A stretch of DNA of 64,000 nt from Coleophoma eucalyptorum (GCA_026120035.1 JALRME010000007.1:372001-436000), one strand, 5' to 3'. Counted from the first letter of the stretch, positions 43,783 to 56,429 are shown. Notes: generated from the letters alone by a model not told the origin. A program made the numbers and translations.

Positions 43783-46167
43783 ATGTCTTCAGAAAGCCCC
43801 TCAATCCCACCCATAAACCTCCCCCCGCCGTCTGCAGGGGATCTCAATGGCCATTATATCCTGGGCGAGATTCTCGATCACTTATCCTTCTACGAATCAT
43901 CCTTCCAACGAGTCAGATTCGATGAGCTACACTACCTACTCAACGAAGTACGTAATCACAACATTGATCGAGAAATCACCTATCGCTCTTTTCTGCGTGC
44001 TTTCGAAAAGACAACTACGTACCAAAATGCCTTCAAGGAATTGGACCCTGATACTCAGGGAAAGATCCAAAAGTGGTTGGAGGGCGAAAAGGCCGATGTG
44101 CTTACCGAGAAGGGGTTCAACCTACCACTTAGTCCGGCAGCCAAAAGGCATTTCGGTCATTTGCAGAAGATAACAAATATTATGAGAGAATTGAGAGAGG
44201 TGAAGGAAAACGTAGTCTCGACGCTGTTACATCATGCTCCGAGCGAGGCAGGGCAAGAGAAGTTGAGCGATGCAGAATCGGTTGATGTCGCCAAACTGAA
44301 GGAGGCCATGCAAAACCTCCCCCAAGTCTGGGCAGATGCAGGAAGCAAAATCCACGTAGAGGTGACTATATTCGAATCTCCTTTCCTTCGTTAGTTCAAC
44401 CACTGACATTCATACAGTGCTATCCCTCACAAGTCTTCCACAACTGGGGATTGACCGTCCAGAACACACCAAGATGGACATTCATACCTACCACCGTCCT
44501 CGGCGTCCAAAACATCGTCAAATTCGCCATCTCACAAAATCTCCGCATCCGCTGTGCAGGATTCCGGCACAGCTGGAGCTCGACCTTCTCCGCTGACGGT
44601 GAGATCCTGATTTCACTGCTGAACCTCGAGATTGCCACCGAAGTGCCGAGCCCACTGCCCATTGAATCCAACAGCATAGAAGAAATGCAAGTTGCCGGGA
44701 ACGAGCTCAAAACCATCGAGATGCTACCCGGCTCCGAGAACCCCGATGGCAAGACAGCATTATGCCGCGTAGGCGTAGCCGTGACCAACGAGCAATTCCG
44801 GCGCTGGGCGGTGCGCAACGACAAATGGGCCCTGCCCGTCGACGTGATTCTCGTCGAGGTGACCGTCGGGGGCGTGAACGGCCCCATCTGCCACGGCGGC
44901 GGCATTGGGCACAAAACCATCGCCGACTACGTGCGGGCGGTGGAGTATATCGACGCCAACGGTGCGCGGCAGAAGATCAGCGACGAGCAGGAAGTCAAAG
45001 CCGCCGCGGGCTGCTTCGGACTGCTGGGTGTCGTGACCCATATCACCTTTGCTTTGGACAAAATGAGTTACGCGCTGCTCAAGCCAGCCAAAATCGACGT
45101 CGGGCTGGCCATTCCCCCGCCCCAGCTCGACGACATCCCGTCCGCGCTGCAGAAGGACTGGACCCCAGCCCAGTTTGTAGCGGCACAGGACGACTTCGTG
45201 TCGCGCGCCAGCAACGACTACTACTCAGAGTGGTTCTGGTTCACCTTCCAGAAGCAGGCGTGGGTGAACAGCTGGTCGACGACAAGCGACGGCGAGGGAG
45301 CGGTGGAGTATCCGAGTAGAGGCGAGACGTTCCTGCAATGGCTGGAGAACTGGTTTGGCGGCGTGCTTACGAGCCATCCATTCTTCCAGGCCATCCCCGG
45401 TTGGTGGCAGGCCCAGTTGCTGGCAACGGCGGGCATGGTCGCGTTGCCGCCGAACTCCCTCGCAGCGCACGGCAACGCGCAGGAAGCGACGATCAAGACG
45501 CAGCTGCCCAACGGCCTGCATTTCCGGCGCGGGATCCAGAATATGCGCGTCCGAGACATGGAATTCCAGATCCCGATCCCCTCGCTTCCCAATGGGAAGC
45601 CGGATCTTACTATTGTGCAGAAGGCGTGGTGGGATGTGATCAAGCTCGTGTATTCGGATGCCGAAACGCCCATGCGCTTGACGATGGAGATGCGGATCAT
45701 GAATGGGAGTGAGATCATTATGGCACCGCAACAAGGCAATCAATGGACTTGCAGCATTGAAGTCTTGACTATCCCTGACTCGGTGACAGATGGGGAATGG
45801 AGTGGATTTTGCGCACAGGTCAAGGACTTGTGGCTTCGGTATGAGGCCGAGGGACTTGTGCCCCGTGGGAGTGTGAGGCCGCACTGGGCCAAAGAATGGT
45901 ATACGCCTCTTCTTTTTCCTTCGTCTTGCGATATATACTACTCAGAAGAAACAATTCTAACCTCTGTATAGGGAAAGCCTGACTTTCTCGGACGAGAAGG
46001 GAGAAAGTCTTACAGCAAGACAGTATCTCAAAACCGTCGCTTATAAGGATGCTATACCCAAGTTCAAAGATACTCTCACGAGGATTGGGCAGAAGCAAGA
46101 GTGGGGGCTCAAGGATCTAAAGGATCGTTTTTCGAATGAAATGTGGGATGAAATAATCTTTAACTAA
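43783..46167 (+). CDS. FAD-linked oxidase (PCMH/ALO-like) with an extra N-terminal domain
   Basis: Exons 43783-44361, 44418-45898 and 45972-46167 give 751 aa; introns are 56 and 73 nt and phases agree. From about residue 200 the protein is a PCMH-type FAD-binding oxidase resembling L-gulonolactone/D-arabinonolactone oxidases: WTFIPTTVLGVQNIVKFA, then IRCAGFRHSWSSTF, where His244 is placed like the histidine that carries covalent FAD in the family. ALPVDVILVEVTVGGVNG and ICHGGGIGHKTIADYV follow. The C-terminal part (IQNMRVRDMEFQIPIPSLPN; PMRLTMEMRIM; GSVRPHWAKEWESLTF) is the ALO-like substrate domain. Residues 1-193 are a soluble mostly helical region (GHYILGEILDHLSFYESSFQ; ITYRSFLRAFEKTTTYQNAF) that I do not recognise. 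No signal peptide. Substrate is unassigned. The central coding part is visibly GC-richer than both ends. Confidence 0.83.
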
Positions 46168-46610
46168 TATTTTATTCTTTTATGATTAGGCAAATCATCT
46201 AGATAGGAGCAAAGGATGGGATGTCGCCTAAAAGAGAGGAAGCGGCATGTTAAACTCTCTTGGTTTCTTTTTTGGTTGTAAAAGGATTTTTATTATCACA
46301 AGGGCAGGAGCAGGAAATGAAGTATTTAGGACATCTTTTGTCTTTCTTTATTCTTTTTAAATCACTATATTACAGTGCAGCTCTATATCAGCACACACGA
46401 CAAGGGGAATACCTCCACATTAACTTGACAATGCTGTACAACTAAATATTTTCTGTTCCGTGTTCATGCTTCTCATGGCCGACTGACCGTAATGCGCAAC
46501 GAATTGCGACAAAGATAAATGCTCCCACCAAGAAAAAATACGAGAGAGGTATCGAAATGAAATTAAAACGCCATCTATGCTAATGGAGATACAATGAGTG
46601 TGGGTTTGCT
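46168..46610. other. Convergent 3' intergenic region
   Basis: 443 bp between the oxidase (+) and wall-protein (-) stop codons. AT-rich; the + strand frame 46260-46445 is not protein-like. Nothing else seen. Confidence 0.5.
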
Positions 46611-48955
46611 TTAGAGAGCAAAAACAGCAAGAAGAACAGCGGCTCCAAGACCACTGACAGTCATACCAGAGCGGGATGCCGCACCGGTGAAGACGCTGCC
46701 TGATGCAGAAGTGGTGGATGAGGTGGAGTTGTGTCCCTTGGTGGCGCTGGCTGCAATGGAGGAGAAGGTTGTGGCTCCTCCAACAGCGGCGGGGGTGGTG
46801 GCAGCAGCGGCAGTTTCTGATGCAGACACTGCGGCAGCTGTGGTTGTGGCAGCTACAGTGCCTGGGATCAATGCAGCGCTGGCACTGCTTGAGCCAGTCA
46901 CAGTGGTGAATGCGACTTGTGGCACAGTGAGGGCAGTAGAGATCACGACTGTGCTAGAGGACGATGGGATGACGGATCCAGATGACACACCATTGGTCTC
47001 AGTGCATGGGACAACGATGGTGGTCAGGATAGAGATGGTGGTAACTGGAGTAGTTGCGGCAGAAGTAATAGTGGCAGTGGAAACAGCGCCCGATGCAGTG
47101 GCGGTGACGGTGACGGTGGAAGCAGCAGTGACAATGGCTGGGTTGGTTGGAACGTATGGTGCGCAGATACCCTGGAAGTAGGTTTGAGCATCAGAAATGT
47201 CAGAGTTGGATGCTCCGTAAGCTGAGAGACAAGCGAAGACTGAGGTGACAAAGTCTGAGGATGGGCAGTAGCAGGATGAATCAGTGTTGTCGAGACAGTC
47301 AGTGATGTACAACCAGGTGTTAAGACATTGTGGGAGGACTGATGGGCAAGGAGCAGTCTCAACTGGAGAAACGGAGGTGGTTGTGCTTGCAACGACAGAG
47401 GTGGTAGCAACGACGTCGGTGGAGACAGCCTCAGTAGATGATGCTTCACAGGCGGTGCAGATGGTAGAGGTTGAGGTGACGAAGACAGTAGAGAGGGATG
47501 AGGTAGTCTCGAGACTGGTGGTGCCAGCGGAAGTGTGGGTGAGTGTAACTGGGCAGACAGTGGTGGAAGTGTAGACGATCTCGGTGGTAACTGCCTCAGA
47601 TGGAGCTGGGGTAGTCTTGACGGCTGCGGTTGAGGAGCTGGCAGTCTCAACAGAAGAGGCTAGAGTGGTCTTGCTGGATTCAGAGACTGGGCTGGTCTCA
47701 CTGGCAGTGCTGCTGCTCTCAACAACGGAAGAGGATGGGGTGGTCTCGCTAGCAGAGGTAGCAGCAGAAGAAGTAGCTGGGCTAGTCTCTGATGATGAGG
47801 CTACAGTAGAGGTCTCCTGGCACTTGGTGCAGATGGTGCTGGTAGAAGTGATGATAACAGTTGAGATAGAAGAAGAGATTTCAGTGCTGGTGGTTCCGTT
47901 GCTTGTGTGGGTCTTGGTGACAGGGCAGGTGGTGATAGAAGTGATGACACTATATATAATTAGTTATGTTGGGAAGAAGAAGAAGCAGAGAAAACTTACA
48001 CTTCAGTCGTGGTGCCGACCTCAACAGAAGTGGTAACGGAGACTGGAGTAGTTGCGACTGGAGTAGTCTTGGCAGGGCTGGTCTCAGTAGAGGTAGTCTC
48101 GGTAGAGGTTGCCTTGCTCTCGGTTGGCTTGGTCTTGGTCTTCTCTGGGCTAGTGCTTGCTGGAGTAGTCTCAGCGGCGCTAGTCTTTGTCTTTGTCTTG
48201 CTTTCAGGAGTTGTGATGGCTTGGGCGCTGGATGAGGTGGTGGAGAAAGCAATGGAGGTAGAAGTGTGCTTGGTCATAGTGCTGGCAGCAGTAGAACAGT
48301 CGAAACCAATGCTGTGGAATCCGACACTGCAGGACGTCTTGCCACTAGCTTCTCCAGATTGACCGGTAGGGTAGATGACAGAAACATTCTTAGCACCTCC
48401 ACATTGGGTGTTCTTGACCGTGGTACCGCTCTTGCTGCATGATGAGGTCTGTTTGCAGGTGGATCCATCCTCCATGCCGTAGTGGAACTCAAGGTTGCAG
48501 TCAAACTCGACACTGACTTGGATATCAGTGATGGAGAAAGCCTCAACAGAGGAAGAGGAGCCACTGGAAGAGGAACCACCGGAAGAGGAGCCACCACAGG
48601 AGATAGATGGAGAGCTGGACTTGTCAGAGCTGGCAGAGCCCTCGATACACTTGCTCTGGAAGGTACGTGGTAGAAGGTTGTCACGCTTGCCGAAAGAGTT
48701 GGAGCATGTAAATCCGGAGAAGTCGATGCCACCGTAAGAAGAGAAGGAGCCAGTTGAGAGGTCAGACCAGTCGAAACCAGAGGATTGTTGAGAGTTGCAC
48801 TGGTTGTCACAGTTGGATGGAGACTTGAAGGATGCAGCGTTGGTCCAGGTCTAGGACTTGTTAGCGAGGCGTATCAAGAGAGAACTGAGTAGACTTACGG
48901 CAGAAGCTGTCGAAGCCATAGCCACCATGGCGGCAGCGAAAGTTTGAGTCTTCAT
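46611..48955 (-). CDS. GPI-anchored cell wall protein with CFEM-like domain
   Basis: Exons 48955-48899, 48850-48000 and 47949-46611 give 748 aa; introns are 48 and 50 nt. Exon 1 is just the signal peptide (MKTQTFAAAMVAMASTASA). Residues 20-210 form a Cys-rich domain (FKSPSNCDNQCNSQQSSGFD; SGFTCSNSFGKR; EFDCNLEFHYG; CSVGFHSIGFDC) split by a Ser/Gly run; I do not recognise it. Then comes a long Ser/Thr-rich stalk containing two copies of a repeat of about 42 residues (ITTCPVTKTHTSNGTTSTE and TTVCPVTLTHTSAGTTSLE, each ending near STICTxC), 124 aa apart. A CFEM-like domain lies at about 502-570 (CPSVLPQCLNTWLYITDC; SSCYCPSSDFVTSVFACLS; YFQGICAPYV) with seven of the usual eight cysteines. The C-terminus is a GPI signal (TVSGLGAAVLLAVFAL). 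Likely roles: adhesion or wall structure. Confidence 0.85.
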
Positions 48956-50956
48956 TTTGTATGTAGTTAATAGAAACGACGGTGTTTGGTGAATATGTTG
49001 GTTTGAACGATAGTAGGATACTGATCAGCGAGCGTAGTATCGAAACAAGACAAGAAAGTTTGTGAAAACGAGATCAAAGAAGCGAATGACTTTGAATCTC
49101 AAAAAGAAAAGATGCTCAATTAGAGGTAGAGAAAAAAGGCCTGGAGAGGATAGGGAGAAAAGTCAGCTGAAGCTGGACGCTTCAGATGTATTATAGGTTT
49201 GCAAGTCGTTGGATGCCATGGTTCCAGCTCACAGCCTCTTTCCTCCTGGCCAACCCATGTCAAAGGAGACCGAGCCAAAGACTGGTAGATGATTCCCTGC
49301 ATGATGATGGATCCAGGAACAGCAGCAAAGACTAAGAGCACCAAGCTAGGTCGGCGGCCATCTTTGGGAACCCCCCAGTCTCGTTGCGCGCGCGATGAAG
49401 ACCCAGTTGCGGCAAATCGGGAAGTCGACCAGGGGCAGTCTCCACGATGGGGGCCCGGAGAGCCAGTCAGAAGCCGCGGTGGTCAGGAGAAAGAGAAGGT
49501 TAAAGGTGGTTAACATTGTCGTCCATGGCCCCTCGGCCCCCTCGTGAAACTTACCTCTGGTCGCCAAGGAGCCATCAGAGCACGGAGGTCATGCAGGTAC
49601 CGCCATGGCGAGCCAATGGGCAGGCGCCGTCTCCGCTACATGGGACGAGTATTCTTGCCTGTCCCACGGCAGAGAAGTCTCCGAAGTCTTTCGATCCAAA
49701 GCCTAATCGAGGGACAGTGCTCGATATTAGGTCCGTTGGGTATAGCGTCATGTCCTGTCATGGATGTAATGCCTCAGGGGCCCCGATGTGGCTGCTTCAA
49801 TACGAACGATGCGAGAGTTGCTGGCAGTCATGCGATTGAGCGCTCTGGGCCATCACGGTGGCGACTAGGGTTCTCCATCCAAACAAAGGCATGACCGGAT
49901 GTTCCTGGTCCTGTAGAGTACAGCAGACTACATTACAGTAGTCTTCGGGAAAAAAGGTTGAGGTCCAAGAGCTTGGCGTCGCTATCCGCCGTCGTTGTTT
50001 TTAGAACAAAGCCATGGTCGTTCGGGTGGTGACAAACGGGAAAGGGCGGCGGCACGAGAAGTCAGCGTTTCAAGCCAGGAGCTCCTCGCTGCCGGCACAC
50101 CCAATCACATCGCCGCGGTGTTTCCCACCCCTTCCATCATCTGAAAGTTGAAACATCGAAGCATCCAAAGCTGCCCGTTGATGGTTGCACTCGGTCGCCG
50201 CCAGAAGAAAGGACTGGCAAAATCATGGCATTATTGTCCTTGCTGGCTGAACTTCGTACGGAGGCTACAAATTACCATGTCCAATAGTCCGCATTGTCAG
50301 CGAGTGTCTAACGCCCATACACCTATCGCAAATGAAAAATGGACGAAGATGGGACCCCCTCCTGAGTTCGATATTGCTGCACTGACCTCGCTCCATCCCT
50401 CCGGCGATGCGATGGACGATGGGCAGTAAGTAAGGGTAGTTCGCTTGAGTACAAACCATGGAGTGGGCAAAAGCGGGCACAGCGGTCAGGAAGCTACATG
50501 GCGTGCGGTGAGAGAGAACAGTAAGGGAACAGTAACCATAACTCCCAGAACTCCCATGGTCGCTTCGCGCTTGCAAGGTGCCGTCTCTTCCCCTGCCTTC
50601 CCCGCACAGACAGTGGTGAGAGAGTTCCTATTCGAGGGACTTCTCCAAATGAGATTAAATGAGCATCGGCTGAAGAAGGAAGTTCCTCCAGACAGTATCG
50701 TCAGGGCAAAGTTCCTGCCATCCGCCCCGGCCTACTTCCGACTCAGTATCGGGACCAGCCAGACGACCCACCATCGCAGATTGAAGCGATTTTGGATCGC
50801 GAGTGAAGCCCTTTTGAGCACTGCAATGGAGAAGAGTTTTCTCGGGAAAGGCATACCATCCGCTTACCAGACTTGAGCTCGAGTTCAGCGCGGAGGGCCC
50901 CAAAAGGGGAGGGCAAACTGGTTCAGGCCTTGTATTCTTGTTAGTCATATAATATC

Positions 50957-50985
50957 ATATCACATCACATCACATCGCATCGCAT
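50957..50985. repeat. Imperfect CACAT/CGCAT pentanucleotide microsatellite
   Basis: About six tandem five-base units reading ATCACATCACATCACATCGC and continuing CATCGCATTAC, with the last units mutated from CACAT to CGCAT. It lies in the gene-poor region. Confidence 0.75.
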
Positions 50986-53448
50986 TACACCTTACATCTA
51001 GATACCATCTCTCTGCCCACGAATCCTCTTTGCTGTCACCATCGCCCCGATTAAGACTGAGTTAAGCACGCAGGTACGGCCGCCCGAGAACATGGCCAGC
51101 CAAGCGAGTTGTTCGGGCAGCTAAACTTCTTTCTACCGCCTGAAACAGGAACGGTTCTCTCGGTCGGCAGCCACAAAGCATGGATAATGCCAGAAGAAAA
51201 GTTCTCGTGTTCTGCTCTTGTGCTCCGTGTGGGGGAAAAAAGAACAAGGAAGCAGGTGATTCTGAAACGTGAGGTGATTCAGATTATCAGATGTCAGCGG
51301 GTGGCTGTGTAGTTTCCTTGGTCGCGTTACCATGGCTGTCCAGTGTAGGTCTGTGCCAGCACGTTTTGGAAAGGAGCAGTTCCATCGTGTCCGCCCGTTC
51401 GTTGACCTTCGTGAAGCTACCGTATTATTGACGTGGTTGAATCATATCGAGAGGGACCGGCTCGCTTGGAGAAGGTCAGCAGCTCGGTTACTGCAGTGCA
51501 TTAACGGCCTACGTGCATCAGTCCTCTATTTCCCCTGGAGCCAATCCGAGTCCCCCAGTGCAGGTGCATAAAACTGATATCCAAACTTCTTTTGAGGCTG
51601 TGTTCGTCTCCTTATGACAGCATCTCCTCCTTGACACCAGGTCAAACCTCGAAGAACCAGTACCTAGTCCTCGTCACGCTCAGGGATCGACGACTAGCAA
51701 GACAATCATGTTCATCCCAAATGTTCAGCTCTTACTCTACGTGAGGCAACAGAGGATCAATCAAGCATGAAATATGACGACCGACCTCATTTTTTCCGGC
51801 ATTTGCGGAGGGAAAACGGCTTCCCACCTGACCTGAGAGGGATGTCCTTGATAGGACCTTCCACGAGTTATTCCCTTGTTCGGGATGAATGATTGGACTT
51901 GGTGTTTATCTGCTCAATCACGAGAAATCCATCTTGACGTCTTCTTCATGCATTCTCTCAACGCCTCTTTTGACTGGCTTTGAAACATCTTGCTTTGGTG
52001 GGTAACGCGCCTCAGTTATCTCTCTTGATTACCCAGACTGAGGTATGAGTGTCACCCCCCCTTCCGAGGCAAGGTGCCCGGTGTCCTGATGTCTTATGTT
52101 TCTGAATAGCATGAACATAGGAGGCTATGCCAGAACCCACAGACTCGACCAAAGTACGGACCTCGTCGTGATGTTGCATGAAATCCGAAGCCGATGCTAT
52201 GGACGAGATTTGGAGTTTCTGCAATGCTGGATATCGAGCAACTGCTGAACGTAAAACAATATCCGCCTCCTTCGTTTACATAATCTAGGGAGGCTGTGGC
52301 GATCGTAAAGCTCTGCTCCCCTAGCATGAACCATTTCCATCAGCCGTCTCCAACCATGAGTCATTGTTTCTCTATTTCGACTTGCGTCATTGAATCTGGT
52401 TCGCAGTTAGCATGTTCTTGTTCCAAGTGCCTAGCAATACGTGAAAGGTTGGAATATTATCGAGTCAGTAATGGGGTGCGATTCCAGTGTACCTGACAAA
52501 CTTCCAAACGAAGCGTGAATCATAATACTCATTGTTGCTCGAGCGAAAGGATACGAGAGGCATGGTGAGACATAAAGCACACTAGCAAGCCACGCGCAAG
52601 ACTAGCACGGCGGCTAGTTCGCTGATCTCAATCACGGCGAGCGCTTAGGCAATCAAAGTATCGCCGACGTATCTACTGGATTCTTTCTAAGAATTGAGGT
52701 GTTGTCGTACTGGTAATGTTCATGTCATCCACTGCACTGAATTGCCCAAGATAGCCTAGGCAATAGCTTAGAAATATCCATATTTGAGAGCAATTAGAAC
52801 TCGGGAAGCTACCACAAATCCACCCAATAGTGCTGACAGTGAGACGGTTGAAATAACCAGCCAGAAGAAGCATTAATTTCAGGTGCTGGAGCGGTTGTAG
52901 AGGGTATCCTAGCATTACTTTACGTAGTCTGACGCTCACGCATATGTGTACGAGTGCACCGTCGATTTGTCCATCAATGTACATATCTTCCAATCTGTTC
53001 ATCCTAGGTCCGATGGCATAATGAGTTGCATCATAGGCTGAGATATATGGGACTTGGTAATTTGATTAAACTTGTACGCTGCGTTGCACGGCTGCTCTCG
53101 TCAATATCCTGAGCGAGTATTCACAATCCAGCAACATTCACAACTCACCCTTCTTCTATTGCAGTCTTCATATAATCAACACCGCTGATAAGGTATGTAG
53201 AGCAATGCAGTTACAGAAGAAAACCGCCTTCGATCAATCTACGCCAAGAACCAAGCACGAAGCAGATTCTTCATTGATTATATTCAAAATTCTCCTTCCA
53301 AAGTACTGCAACATGTCTATTTTCCTCTCACGGAAATATACCTCGGCATCAAAGGAATTTTAGCTATCTTTCAAGAATCATGCATATTGATCAACACCTT
53401 GTTTACTAAGAAGTGTAGTGAAAGATGAGTACAAATAGGTCTCGAAAA

Positions 53449-53459
53449 GGGGGGGGGGG
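53449..53459 (+). repeat. Eleven-G homopolymer
   Basis: Uninterrupted run of 11 G after CTCGAAAA and before TCCAACAC. Second such run in the window (the other is at 1843-1853). Length is sensitive to sequencing error. Confidence 0.8.
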
Positions 53460-54509
53460 TCCAACACTAACATAGGCTTGTAATCGAATTAGCTATCCTC
53501 TTGCCTGATGTAACAAGTACAGGCACTGTAACTAGATGCAAGAATATCAGTAATCATATAAAGAAAAAGTCTCCTACTTCTGTCTCTGGGTGTATAGGCC
53601 TCTCAATAAATTTCATGTGATCTCCTCGCTACGACAGTTGTCACTCGCTTAGTTTTCACACCAGATATCTTAACTAAATCAAATATGCATACTGTGTAGA
53701 TATTATGAAGAATAGCTTTCTGAGGTTTTGATAAAGCTTGTTCTAGTCTCAAGACAGTTATTTTCCTCATATTGAACCTCAGTAATTCACTGCCGTAGCT
53801 GTGTTGTACACCTAGAGGTACTCGTCTAACAGATAATCCTTTCGTACCTATGTAGACTCTTCGAGTTATTCTATAGAATTCATAGAGTGTATTTTCCCTC
53901 TCGCCTAGCAAAGATGGATATCTAGTTGATTTCATATTTTTGTTATCCAGTTTCAATGCTTCCGTGGTACTTCAATATGGACTTGATATGGTAATTGATT
54001 TTTGGAGCTCAGAGGACATCTAGGATCTCATACCCGCTTACAGTCAACTTTCGCTGTCAACATGATCTGTCCCCTTCAGAATGGCGAAATATCCTGCTGC
54101 TTGACTATACTGTTGGAATATCGTTATAATGCCAAGTAAGCCTTGCCATATTAACGCAGCTGGCTTCTGTTATTGTGCTTTATGGATTTGGAATTTCATT
54201 AGCTTCTCTTGAGAAAACTTAGTTGGTTCACGAATGGTTTATCAGATTTTGAAGAGTGTGGTAGGATAGATTGAAGTATATGCAGGAAGATAAGTAATGA
54301 GTATGTACAGAGAAAATTTTCTGCCCAAATGACATCCTCCGAGACCAAAATAGCCCCTCGAGACCGAGGAGCATTCATAACAGAAACGCTGATCAGAATC
54401 GAATATTTACAGAAAAAGTGCTTGCACATAGAAAGCGTCTCGAGGTAGGCAGGTTTTGTTGATCGCGCGGTTTCAGCTGCGGCAGGACTTGAGCTCAAGA
54501 ACAAATCCT

Positions 54510-56343
54510 TTAACCAAGTAAAGCACTCGTAGGAGCCAGTCCTGGGTAGAAAGATGTTGGAATGGCAGGGATGGGAATGCTTGTTGTGAGACCGAATCCA
54601 GCTGTAAGATCCGCAGCCATGGCGGTGTATGTGTAAGAACTATCATCTCAAGATTAGCGTTGAGCACTAGAATGTGAAAGGAAAACTTACGCGACAGAAG
54701 TAACGGTCTTGGTCGTCTCAGCGTAGGTAGTGTGGCTACTACCGGTGTTCAAGCAGCCACCACTTCCGTAGGCATTCTCACACTTGTATAGCACCTCTGA
54801 GCCGGAGTCGGTCCAGATATAGAAGTTTTCTATGGTGATGTCGTAGCAAGGGGCGCCAGATGGACAGAGAGCCTGAATAGGAGCTCGAGTAGCTCCGTTT
54901 GCGCAGGTACCGTGCCAGTGGTTGAAGGTCAAATCGTAATAGGTTACTCCGTCACCTGCGGCGGTACTCTGGCCAGACCAGTCTCCGTCCATGTCCAGGG
55001 TGTAGGCATTGGAGTGGCCCATGAAGTTGTTGAATTCGCAGGAGTATAGAGATCCGCTTCCACCATTGGACTTAATCATCATCATTTGGTTGGATTCTTG
55101 AGTGTAGATGTGGTTGTAGGTAACGTGATGGATATCTGGAATCTTTAGTCTTGATCAAGTACTGATCTAAGGGATGCAAACCTGTATCAGCGCCCAAAGA
55201 GCCAATGGCACAACCTCCAGACCAGTTGCAGTAGATACTCTCGACCAGAATGTAGCTAGCAGGACTCTGATAATTCTGTCAGTTGACTGCTTTTTTGCCT
55301 CCACACGCGCATGAATTACCTTGACAGTCACACACTCGTCTTTGTTGGTGACTTCGACATCGTGGACCCAGATGTTGGTTCCCCAGACATCGACACCATC
55401 AAGACCACCTTCATTTCCTCCTCTAACGATCATGTTGTAGACTTCTCCATTCGTACAAGTATCCATCGTGAAATGGAAAGCAGGAGCTAGGCGCTGTGAG
55501 TTTAATTTCAGATCAATGGTGGAAGAGAAACATACAATCAACAAGTGCAATATCGTGAACGGAAAAGTCTGTGACTTCATACAATCGGAGAATACGAGGA
55601 CTAATAATAATCAGCCAGAACAGACCAAGGACGAGTTGTATTTATTACCCATATTCTCCCTCTTGAAAGATACAAAGTTAGCAATGTCTCATCAGAACAA
55701 TTTTTAGAACTTACCAGCATGGAAAACATATCCATAACCCTGGACTGCTCCCTTTGAAGTACTGCTGTACATTTCAAAGTCGGTGGTATGCTCAACGTAA
55801 ATCATGTTACCGCTAGCCGTGCTGTTGACACCATCAGTTTTATTGCCCGGGGCCTCTGTCTTGGACTTTCATACCCGGTGCGGTAAATGATACCATCAAG
55901 TCTGATAGAGATTGCGGTTCCGCCAGTCAAAGTCACCCACTAAATCACAATTTAGGGTCAGCATTTTCAAGGTCTTGGGAAATAGAGAGTGATGAAATTG
56001 GAATGTCCAGATTCATAGGGAGGACCATTTTCTAGTAGATGGGATACGTACAGTTGCGAGACCATAGTCACCAGAAGGAATATAGACTGCTATTGTTAGC
56101 AGGGTCCCGTGTCCAGAACAGGGGGGATTAACCTTCTCCACCACTCACGCAGGCTGCCCAAGCCGATTCAATAGCTGGACCATTGTCGGTTGTCTTCGAA
56201 GCCTTTCCGCCGTAGTCGAGGATGTTACAGACTTTGGTAGCTTGCTTCTCGGCGGTAGTAGTTGTAGGGCCCACGGTGCCGGAAAGCTGAGCCGAAACCA
56301 GCGAACAGCCGACGGCAAGAAGAGATAGAACGGAGAGCCTCAT
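54510..56343 (-). CDS. rhgA: Rhamnogalacturonan hydrolase (rhamnogalacturonase A, GH28)
   Basis: Secreted enzyme that cuts the alternating galacturonate-rhamnose backbone of pectin hairy regions. Ten exons: 56343-56133, 56089-56052, 55939-55875, 55821-55715, 55661-55649, 55600-55536, 55486-55320, 55266-55182, 55135-54691, 54639-54510. They give 441 aa, as in the Aspergillus enzyme. Exon 5 is 13 nt, yet it is required: it supplies the middle of FHAEGEYGPRILRL. Signal peptide [18 protein letters not shown], then QLSGTVGP and [12 protein letters not shown]. Family core: [46 protein letters not shown] with the acidic catalytic residues, [18 protein letters not shown], and [14 protein letters not shown]. 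The C-terminus [20 protein letters not shown] matches the Aspergillus protein. Every junction restores conserved sequence, so the model is firm despite heavy fragmentation. Confidence 0.95.
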
Positions 56344-56429
56344 AGTGAAGGTTGGCAGCTTGGAAAACAGAAATACCAAGACGGGTGCTGAAAGAAGCTT
56401 TCGGTCGATCGGGGAAATGGCATCTTGGC

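Larger units (their letters stand above)
48956..54509. other. Gene-poor 5.5-kb region
   Basis: No gene can be supported. Open frames up to 143 codons occur (49516-49839, 50445-50876, 52673-53002, 53603-53956), but none shows a domain, signal peptide or splice-consistent extension, and several overlap on opposite strands. The left half (49.2-51.6 kb) is GC-balanced; the right half (52.5-54.5 kb) is AT-richer. A CACAT-like microsatellite lies at 50957-50985 and an 11-G run at 53449-53459. I see no terminal inverted repeats, LTRs or transposase fragments, and not the strong CpA-to-TpA look of RIP-mutated repeats, though I could not count this. Confidence 0.55.

Noticed and set aside
44760..45884. 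Frames of 172-219 codons antisense and 185 codons sense within the oxidase
   Set aside because: Products of the GC-rich third positions; no protein features.
46687..47181. Plus-strand 164-codon frame opposite the wall protein, and similar frames to 48362
   Set aside because: Low-complexity V/A/T-rich shadows of Ser/Thr repeats; the minus-strand gene has signal peptide, introns and GPI signal.
49289..51571. Several 60-143 codon frames taken together as a decayed transposon
   Set aside because: No transposase or reverse-transcriptase motif, no terminal repeats, and frames overlap on both strands.
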